Below are positions 1-8,100 of a stretch of 54,825 nt of DNA, one piece after another. A program made the position numbers and the translations under genes. Position 1 is the stretch's first letter; each line of letters begins with the position of its first letter. The stretch is from JAAGZL01 sp050291725. GTDB lineage: Bacteria; Pseudomonadota; Gammaproteobacteria; Chromatiales; Chromatiaceae. Below the pieces are notes generated by a model. The model worked only from the letters and a program-made list of their open reading frames with translations, did no database searches and was not told the origin of the DNA. The stretch lies in NCBI GenBank assembly GCA_050291725.1, contig JBNKKH010000026.1, positions 1 through 54,825 on the forward strand, written 5' to 3'.

Positions 1-126
1 GATTAGATCTCACTAGACCTTTAAGGTCTCTGAAGGGCCGTTGAAGACTACAACGTTGATAGGCTGGGTGTGGAAGTGCAGTAATGTATGAAGCTAACCA
101 GTACTAATTGCCCGTGAGGCTTGACC
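1..126 (+). rRNA. 23S rRNA, 3' end (partial)
   Basis: The first ~126 bases match the conserved 3' end of bacterial 23S rRNA: the stretch with GAAGGGCCGTTGAAGACTAC, the GATAGGCTGGGTGTGGAAG segment, and the terminal ACTAATTGCCCGTGAGGCTTGACC. The gene starts before the window. A short hairpin around 135-155 (ACCCAA/TTGGGT) lies in the spacer to the 5S gene and may be part of the precursor processing stem. The order 23S-5S on the + strand is the usual one for a bacterial rrn operon. Confidence 0.97.
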
Positions 127-230
127 ATATAACACCCAAGAATTTTGGGTTGTTGTTACGAATAACACATACCTAATCTACGATTTTCCAAATTCGAAGA
201 AGCAGGCTTTGCCTGTTTCCTCAACCGGTT

Positions 231-350
231 TGCCTGGCGGCAATAGAGCACTGGTACCACCTGATCTCATCTCGAACTCAGAAGTGAAACGGTGTATCGC
301 TGATGATAGTGTGGGGTCTCCCCATGTGAAAGTAAGTCACTGCCAGGCTT
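231..350 (+). rRNA. rrf: 5S rRNA
   Basis: A 120-base gene that begins TGCCTGGCGG and ends TGCCAGGCTT, so its two ends pair to form helix I. The internal landmarks CGAACTCAGAAGTGAAAC and TAGTGTGGGGTCTCCCCAT are the conserved loop B/C and helix IV regions of gammaproteobacterial 5S rRNA. It follows the 23S tail by about 105 bases and is followed within 10 bases by a strong terminator. Confidence 0.97.
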
Positions 351-356
351 TAATTC

Positions 357-392
357 AAAACCCCGAGTCTATACTTAGATTCGGGGTTTTTC
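357..392 (+). terminator. rRNA operon terminator, copy 1
   Basis: Rho-independent terminator directly behind the 5S gene: the stem AACCCCGA/TCGGGGTT with flanking AGTCT/AGATT pairing and a run of five T. It is the first of three near-identical copies (see 521 and 847). Confidence 0.93.
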
Positions 393-504
393 TTTGCTCG
401 GAGTTTTATTCAGGGCAGTGACTTGCTTGTTTTGATCGTAAGTCACGCCGCTCACAAACGGACTTCCCTGTCCGTTCGCGGCATTTGTACCTCCCTGTAC
501 GGCA

Positions 505-594
505 TGCCAGGCTTTAATTCAAAACCCCGAGTCTATACTTAGATTCGGGGTTTTTCTTTGCCTCAGGCTTTCACTTAGAAGCGCCTTCGGCGCA
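505..594 (+). repeat. 5S-tail/terminator repeat, copy 2
   Basis: Starts with the last ten bases of the 5S gene (TGCCAGGCTT), continues through the same spacer and terminator as copy 1, and then a shared tail (GCCTCAGGCTTTCACTTAGAA and a GCGCCTTCGGCGC palindrome) that copy 3 also has but copy 1 lacks. Only the end of 5S is present, so no functional rRNA is encoded. Confidence 0.85.
521..556 (+). terminator. rRNA-type terminator, copy 2
   Basis: Identical stem, loop and T-run to the terminator behind the 5S gene, carried by the second repeat copy. Confidence 0.85.
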
Positions 595-706
595 TCATTA
601 AGTATTCCCTGAACTCACTGTAGAATCTTCTGGCGAAGCTTAATTCAGTACTTGTTCGCTGACGCTCACATCGCGCTGTGCTCGTTCTGGTCAAATTAAA
701 GGAACA

Positions 707-738
707 GCTCACCCTCTTTTAGAGGGTGGGCTTTTTCT
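707..738 (+). terminator. Rho-independent terminator
   Basis: Stem GCTCACCCTC/GAGGGTGGGC around a short TTTTA loop, followed by TTTTTCTTTT. It is unrelated in sequence to the three 5S-type terminators and has no gene directly in front of it, so it looks like a leftover from a lost gene or a further barrier to read-through from the rrn operon. Confidence 0.8.
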
Positions 739-817
739 TTTATAGGTATCTGGTGGGGACTTACTTGAACATGGAATGTGACAAAATCGCCGGGAGCGAT
801 TTTGAATGAACGGCGAG

Positions 818-920
818 TAAAGTAAGTCACTGCCAGGCTTTAATTCAAAACCCCGAGTCTATATTTAGATTCGGGGTTTTTCTTTGCCTCAGGCTTTCAC
901 TTAGAACCGCCTTCGGCGCT
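818..920 (+). repeat. 5S-tail/terminator repeat, copy 3
   Basis: Carries about 20 bases of the 5S 3' end (AAAGTAAGTCACTGCCAGGC) plus spacer, terminator and the tail shared with copy 2. It differs from the others by single bases (for instance ATATTTAG in the terminator loop where copies 1 and 2 have ATACTTAG). Confidence 0.85.
847..882 (+). terminator. rRNA-type terminator, copy 3
   Basis: Same stem and T-run as the other two copies, with one loop substitution. Confidence 0.85.
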
Positions 921-959
921 TTCCCTAGAATCTCTTCCAGCTTAATTAGGGATTTACTA

Positions 960-1136
960 GTGGTAATTACTGATTCAGTTAACACTATCTCTTCAGGATT
1001 TGCTGAGTTTAGTCATATCCCTGAGATGCCGGAGATTTATGCTACACATATGGAGTTGCATGAAATTATAAAGCGCATTATTACTCTTGAGGACCTGGGA
1101 GAGATCAACAGAGCAGAAGATGAGTATAAAAAGTAG
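960..1136 (+). CDS. Small unknown protein A (58 aa)
   Basis: GTG-started ORF of 58 codons with a good ribosome binding site (AGGGA at 948-952, 7 bases before the GTG). An alternative ATG is at 1026, which would give 36 aa. The product is acidic and has no signal peptide or membrane segment; the C-terminal half, from MPEIYATHMELHEI to EDEYKK, looks helical and charged. I do not recognise the family. The stop codon overlaps the ribosome binding site of the next small ORF, and a terminator follows that one, so the two form a compact transcription unit. The ribosome binding sites and terminator are the main reasons to believe the gene is real; shortness is the main reason for doubt. Confidence 0.5.
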   Translation: MVITDSVNTISSGFAEFSHIPEMPEIYATHMELHEIIKRIITLEDLGEINRAEDEYKK

Positions 1137-1149
1137 GAGATCTTTCTGA

Positions 1150-1317
1150 TTGGATTATAGCCCTGATGTTACGTATTTAAGAGAAGATAGATTTGGATGT
1201 ATCTGCTATAGAAGGGTAGATCAAACTGCTCCTGAGAGAGACAGTACAACCGACTCAGGCCTAGAGCAGGTTGTGCCAGAGTGTGATTACCATGAGCTGT
1301 CATTATCTTCTACATAA
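1150..1317 (+). CDS. Small unknown protein B (55 aa)
   Basis: TTG-started ORF of 55 codons with AGGAGA at 1135-1140, 9 bases before the start; that motif overlaps the stop codon of the preceding small ORF, suggesting translational coupling. The peptide contains a GCICYRR segment and a second Cys near PECDYHE, is rich in Asp, Glu, Ser and Thr, and has no hydrophobic signal. No family is recognised. A strong terminator begins 28 bases after the stop. The layout of two tiny coupled ORFs with a private terminator is like that of small peptide, antitoxin or modified-peptide precursor operons, but no maturation enzyme lies nearby, so no function is assigned. Confidence 0.5.
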   Translation: MDYSPDVTYLREDRFGCICYRRVDQTAPERDSTTDSGLEQVVPECDYHELSLSST

Positions 1318-1344
1318 GTGAAACTTTCTCCGAAGTAACTAATA

Positions 1345-1373
1345 GCTGGCCTATCTGTTAGGCCGGTTTTTTT
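1345..1373 (+). terminator. Terminator of the small-ORF operon
   Basis: Stem CTGGCCT/AGGCCGG with a seven-base loop and a run of seven T, placed 28 bases behind small ORF B. Confidence 0.88.
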
Positions 1374-1789
1374 ATGCCATATACTTCATAGTTTAGTTTC
1401 TCTGATTCTCATTGTTCCGGCGTAGGCTGTGCAAAAAGTACGCAGTATGTTGAAAGCTATGTGATCTCTCCCAAAGTGTAAACGAAGCGAATAATTCATG
1501 AAGTTTAGGGCGTTGAAAATCTCTACTATGTTGTTTCTTAAGCATTTGATTACAACGTAAAACATACAATCAATATCTTCAGTGATTATGAGTTTTTATG
1601 TCGGTGTAAATAAATATGATATGCATTGGTGTATGCCGCCTTGTGGTGATAGAGGCGAACGTGGTTCCTCATCAGGTGAAATGAAAGACGCATGTATTGA
1701 GAAGTGTCTCACAAAAGCATAAGCGCGAGATATGTTCACATATATCTGTTGGGGTAATATCACGCCTAAATATTACAGTCGATAAACGC
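1374..1789. other. Intergenic region, nothing recognised
   Basis: About 415 bases with frequent stops in all frames. It is AT-rich towards 1560-1620. I see no gene, RNA or repeat; it may be decayed sequence joining the micro-operon to the tpsB remnant. Confidence 0.5.
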
Positions 1790-2093
1790 AGTATGCTATG
1801 TCAGTAATAACAAGGAACAGTAGGTTGCAGTATGTTTCCGCACAATATTCCCAGCAATGGGAACATCTCTTCTTTCTGCAATTACTATTAGCTCACTATG
1901 CCGACGCGCAAACTGATTTAGAGCGTGCGGTAAGACAATCTGAGCTGATTCAGAGCTGTAGGTTTATTACTGAGTAGCATAGACGACTGTTTAGTGGTTG
2001 CTTGCGAAATCAGGCACCAATTGGTGTTTATGTTCAAAGCTCTAACATGAATGACACCCCTGAAGATGAAGAGTGTGTTCAGGTCAACACCAT
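1790..2093 (+). pseudogene. Decayed 5' remnant of a second tpsB gene
   Basis: Clearly related to the first ~90 codons and leader of the intact tpsB at 10690. Similarity starts in the leader (ATGCTATG...AATAA..AGGAAC) and runs to the CVxxxTI segment. From 1900 one frame reads AQTDLERAVRQSELIQ, where the intact gene has AQTDLERAVEQTEQIQ, then TAG where the intact gene has a Gln codon, then HRRL, LRNQAP, GVYVQ and NDTPEDEECV. The putative start (ATG 1832) reaches a stop within 20 codons, so there is also a frameshift in the signal peptide part. Everything downstream of the POTRA start is missing, and the live cdiA-like gene begins about 40 bases later. Confidence 0.88.
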
Positions 2094-2135
2094 TGTTTTT
2101 TTACGAAGAATCAAGAAAAAATTTGGAAAAATAAA

Positions 2136-5100
2136 ATGATGAACAGACAGTCCAGTTTTCGGCATGCGTCCGCTCAAAAAGATTACACTCCTAACTACCA
2201 GTTGAGCTGGTTGAGTTTGGCTGGGAGACGTCTTATTTCATACGCTGTTGCTACTGTTCTTATTTACCAGCCTCTGCTTCTTCAAGCGGCGGACCTCAAT
2301 GCTGATCAGGCTGCAGCGTCAGCTATGCGTCCTAGCATAGGTGCTGCAGCTAACGGGGTTCCGCTGGTAAATATTGCAAAACCAAACTCATCAGGTCTTT
2401 CGCACAACAAATATAGTAATTTCAATGTGGGGAAGAAAGGCCTAATTCTCAATAATGCCAACAAGAATTTTACCAAGACCCAGCTAGGTGGATATATTCA
2501 GGGGAACCCTAACTTAAAATCCTCCGGCCCTGCTAGTGTCATTCTCAATGAGGTGACCAGTAGCAACCGTTCAGCGCTTAATGGCTATGTAGAGGTTGGT
2601 GGAAAGCGTGCTGATGTGATTATAGCTAATCCAAACGGCATAACTTGCAACGGTTGCGGGTTTATCAACACCCCTAATGCCACACTGACCACTGGTAGGC
2701 CTAAATATGAGGCAGGAGCGCTTTATCTAGATGTTACCGGTGGCGATGTGACGATAGATGGTGCTGGCATAAATGCTAAAAATATAGACAAGCTATCTAT
2801 TATCTCTAAGGCGGCCAAACTGAACGCAGATATTCATGCAAAGCAGTTGGACATCATTACCGGCAGCAACATTGTTAATATGCAGTCAGGTTTGATAATC
2901 AGTAAAGGTGCATCTGGCACCGGGGTATCCATAGATTCATCTGCACTGGGTGGTATGTATGCAAACCGTATCAAGTTGGTTGGGTCTGATAAGGGTGTTG
3001 GAGTTAACGTCCGCGGAAATGTTGCATCTGGTATAGGTGGCTTCAGTCTGAGCGCAGACGGTAGGGTTGTGATGAATAATCATAGATCGTCTGGCACTAC
3101 CTCAATCGAATCTAGATCAGCAGACATTGAGCTGCAAGGTGATGGTTATGCCGAACAGAAGCTACGGGTTAAAGCAAAAACCAAGGTCATAACTGATGGG
3201 GTAAACGCTTCTGCTGAAAAGGTAGAGATCACTGCGGCTGAGCTAATAAACAGTGGTGAAATCGTTGGGGGCGCCAACGCAAGTGGCGATCTACTCAATG
3301 TGGGTAGTGTTGATATCAACATCACTGGTGAATTTAACAACAGTGGCGAGATTAAAAGTGTGGATGCGGCCACCCTTGCGGCTGGCAAGCTGGATAACAG
3401 TGGTCTGATCAGCTCTGAACACGGCCTTAGCATATTAGCAGGCAACAGCATCAGCAATAGTGGAGATATCAAAGCTGGTGGAAGTATGGATATTGCAGCT
3501 ATACAGTCTAATCTGGATATTGCCAACGATGGTCTGATTGCTGCCGAACATGATCTTAAAATTACCGGCAACGCCCTGCGAAATAACCATGCGCTGTTTA
3601 GCGGCGGTAATATGCTTATCCACATGGACGATTTTCTGAGCAATGCTGTAGGCCAGAAAGAAGACAGCGGGATCAACTCCAAACAAAATCTCACAATAGT
3701 AGCCCGTAATAGCATTAGCAACAGCGGAGAGGTTAAAGCTGGCGGGAGTGTGGATATTAGCGCCATAGGGTCCAATCTGGATATTACCAACGATGGTCTG
3801 ATTGCTGCCGAACAGAATCTTACTATTACCGGCAACACCATGTTAAACAATCAGACGTTATTCAGTGGCGGTAATATGTATATCACCCTGGATGATAAGC
3901 TGCGCAACACCGCAGGCGCGAGCGAGAACGGCGGAATCAACTCTAAGCAGAACCTTACCATAGCGGCTCGCAATAGCATCAGCAACAGTGGAGAGATTAA
4001 AGCTGGCGAGAGTGTGGATATTAGCGCCATAGGGTCCACTCTGGATATTACCAACGATGGTATGATCGCTGCTGAACAAAACCTAACAATCACCGGTGAC
4101 ACCCTAATAAACAGCCATACGTTGTTCAGTGGTGGCGACATGTATATCAACATGGCCGATAAGCTGAGCAACGCTACAGGCGCGGGCGACAGCAGCAGAA
4201 TCAGCTCAGAACAGGATCTCACCATAATCGCCAGCAATGGTCTCAGCAATGGCGGAATAATCAAAGCTTATAGAGATATTGATATCAGCTCAGCGGTTGT
4301 CAACGATGGTCTAATCGCTGCCTTACGGGACTTCACAATTACCGGCAATAGCCTGCTAAACAACCAGACGCTGTTCAGCGGTAGCGATATGTATCTCTAC
4401 ATTGTCGACCTGCTGCATAATACCGAAGGTGCCAATATCTACAGTGGCGGCAATCTGAAATTGGCGAAGAACAGCTCCAACGATAAAACTAAAAAGATTT
4501 GGAATGAGTCCGGCACCATAGAAGCGGTAGGAAATGGAGAAGTATACGCTGAAGAGCTTGTTAATAACCGCGCAGAGTTTGAGATAGAGACGGAAACGGT
4601 TTCAAGCAAAACCTGGGAGATTGCACGTAAACTCGTCAAGATAGATGAGGATGACCTAATAACAGAGGCGATATCCTCCCTGAATCAACAGGGGGTATCC
4701 TATGTTGTAACTGAGCTAGTGGAGGCAGAGGTATACCAACCTCTTGCCCTTGGCCCCAAAACTACAAGGTTTGTTCTGCCTGATGGTAGCTATCTGCTAG
4801 ATCCTGATGATAGCGCCTACGTTATCGACTACACCCTGGTGGATCGAAGCGGAAGCGGTCAAATGTGCAATGGTTTGCGTGATATTTATTGCGGTACTTA
4901 CAGGGTTACCTATAGAAAAAAAGAAATAGTAGACAATAAGGTAGAGGAGTTGCTTGAGGCGAAAAAAGACGCCTATCTTGCTCTGGGATATACTACTAAT
5001 GGTGGAGAATGGAGGCGCTTGACTACCAACAGCGTATATATAGGCGGTTGGGGCGTATCCATTGGAAAAGGTGCGATAGTGGATCCCTACTACGCACTCT

Positions 5101-8100
5101 CCCTTGACATAGCTGGTCGCAAGCATGAGGAAAAGAAGCGCCGGTATACAGAAACCGTTACTGAAGATCGTGTGGTGAAAAATTCTGTACCTAGCGAATT
5201 TGTTGTTGGGGGTGATCTTACAATAGAGGCAAACACCACCAGCAACAGGCTAGGGCTTCTAGCGGCCAACGGCAATATCACCATCACTGGTAACAAACTA
5301 GACAATACAGGTCAGGAGCTGTATCGCTTCAGGCATAAATCCGGTAAATACAAATACTGTTATGATGAGTGTGATGATCTGTTTCACGATCCGGACTACA
5401 AATGGGCGCCTCTTCCCTCTACTACTACATCAGAAGTTATTGGCGTTGCCGCTTACAGTACCATTCAGGCTGGCGGCAAGGTCACCATTAATGCCACAGA
5501 GGTTACAAATAGTGCCTCGGATAAAAAAGAGCAGCATGCTCCTATTGGCATAGGGGCAAGTTCAGATGTGGGTGGAGATGACGCCGAGGCTCTATCAAGT
5601 CTTGGAAATATCGGAGATTTTAACTACTCTGGGTCTGGAATATCTTTTGCCCTGCCCAATGGCAAATTTGGTTTTTTTGTAACCAACACCAACCCAGACC
5701 ATCCATACCTGATCGAGACCAATCCAGAGTTTGCTAATTTTGGCAACTTTATAAGCTCCGCATACATGATTGGCAAGTTGGATTGGAACGGTGATGTAGT
5801 ACAGAAACGACTGGGTGATGCTGCTTATGAGAATAAACTAATTCGTGATCAGATCTTTGCCCAGAGCGGCAGGCGCTTTATAGACGGCAACAGCAGCGAC
5901 TACAATCAATATCTCTACCTGATGGAAAACGGCATTGCTGCTAGTAAGAAGCTCAACCTGACCCCTGGAGTTGTTCTGACCCAGGAGCAGATCAACAATT
6001 TAACCCAGCCCATTGTGTGGCTGGAGCAGCGCGTTGTAGATGGCCATCAGGTTGTGGTGCCTGTGGTTTATCTCGTCAATATGGATCGCACCGACCACAG
6101 AGGTGGCCAGATTGTTGGTAATGAGATTGAGGTAAACACCAACTATCTGGCTAACAGCGGTAGCCTGCATGGTGGTGAAATACTTCAAGTTGCCTCCGTT
6201 GGAGATATCAACAACCTAGGTGGCAGCATGCGCTCAGAAGGTGCTGTGAAGGTTGCAGCCAATGACACCTTTAACAACATAAGCGGCTCGGTAAGCGGTG
6301 AGACTGTAGATATTATGGCCAGCCGAGTAAATATAGAGACCGCAGTTACCAACAAGAACACCACCCACGCACCTGGTCAGACCGAGACCGAGGCTATGCT
6401 GCATGATCGTGCCAGTGTCACCTCAAAAAGCGGCACCACTATAGTAGGGCTGAATGAGGTGAACATAACCGGCGCCAAGATTGCCACAGAACAGGGCGAC
6501 ACTACCATCGCCAGCAGTGGTGATGTGATAGTCACCAGCGCCAAAAAGCACGATAAGCACGATTTCAATATAAAGGGTGGCTACAACCGCGGTGAGGTGC
6601 TTACACACACCGGTAGTGAGATTGAGGGAGATAACGTAAAGATCAGTTCAGGAAAATCTATCCTGCTTGAAGGTACAAGCGTCACAGCGGATGAGAAAAT
6701 CGACCTGCAGGCGAAAGATAATATAGTCATAGCCTCTATCCAAAATCGCAAAAGCCAGGACGATTATCTTGAGACTGGCGGTATGCTCGGTGCCAAGAAT
6801 ATCCTCTCCACCCAGAAGAATAGCTCCATAGTAGGTTCATCGGCTCTGAAAGCTAACCAGGTCAATATAAGTTCAAAAGAGCTGACTCTGATAGGCAGCA
6901 AGATAGAGGCGGAGTCAGCACGTATTACCGCAGAAGCGCTTACGCTTATCAGTGATAAAAACAGCGAATACGAGAGCCACTTCAGTGACACCTCAGGAAC
7001 TCTTACCCGTACGATAGAGAGTAAAGGGTTTCTGCGGGAGAGTGCGGCGCCATCAACCATCACTGCTGCTAAAATTCTGTTCAACCAGCCGGAGCAGAGC
7101 GGAGAAGCTGATGGTCAGGGCAGTCAGTTCAATGAACAGGCGCTACGTGATCTGCAAGACCAACTAATCACCCAGCTAAGCTCAGAACACAACCTGACCC
7201 ATGAGCAGATAACCGCTGTACGTGCCACCCTGGAAAACCGTGAGTGGCACGATAAGACCACTACCCTAAGCAAAATGGGTTCGATCATCGTTAGGGTGAT
7301 CTCCACAGTGGTGGCGCCGCAATTTTCATTGGCGTTTGAGGGTGCCTCTGAGGCGGTAAATATAGCGATAACTGCTGCGGTCAACTCAATATCTGAGCAG
7401 TTCACCAGCCAGTTGCTAACGGTTGCGCTTACTGGAGACTCTAGTAATTTTGATTTGGATAGTCTGCTTAAAGGAGCAATACAGGCTGGAGTGACAGCAG
7501 GTATGACGTTTGAGGTGAACGGTATTATCGCAGACGCAAATCTGGGATACCTTGGCGACAAAATGGCTAGCACCGTATCTAATGCCGCTATCAACACAGT
7601 GGTTTATGGAGGCAGCTTTGAAGATAACATTATCAATTCTGCTATCGACCAACTGGGGGCTACAGGCGCAGGCTATATAGGAGATAAGCTTGAAGCAGGC
7701 GAGCTGAGCAACATAATCAGTCACGCAGTCCTTGGTTGTGCTTTGGGAGAGGCCAAAAGCGGTGACTGCGGTGCAGGAGCTGCAGGAGCGGCCATTAGTG
7801 CCACCATTGCGCCGCATGTAAAGCAGATGGTAGACAATGGAGACGGCACTCTTGACGCTCAGGAAAAGATGGAGATAAGAGCGATTTCCCAGCTGGCTAC
7901 GAGCATAGTTGTCGGATTGGTGGACAAAGATATAGATACGGCCTTTTACACCGCTACTAATGAGGTGGAGAATAATTATCTCAATCATGCGGAAGCAGCA
8001 CGCAAATATGAGCTTTGGGACAAAATTGATGAGTGCAGAAGTAATGGTAGCTGCACACAGAGCACCCTTGATGAATATCTCGCAGAATTCAGAGCTCTGA

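Larger units (their letters stand above)
397..959. other. Post-rrn spacer with duplicated 5S tails
   Basis: No gene is visible. The stretch is made of two extra copies of the 5S tail plus terminator, an unrelated terminator at 707, and a perfect hairpin AAATCGC/GCGATTT near 785-804. Short GC-rich palindromes such as GCGCCTTCGGCGC follow the second terminator copy, and a shortened form, CGCCTTCGGCG, follows the third. Confidence 0.6.

Noticed and set aside
209..421. 70-codon ORF over 5S rRNA
   Set aside because: Reads through the 5S gene and its terminator.
2073..2135. Upstream extension of the exoprotein ORF
   Set aside because: These codons come from another frame of the tpsB remnant; the signal-peptide region begins at MMNRQSS (2136).
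3146..3850. Long minus-strand ORFs inside the exoprotein gene (also 7416-8162)
   Set aside because: They mirror the repeats and codon bias of the true gene, with no ribosome binding sites and low-complexity translations.
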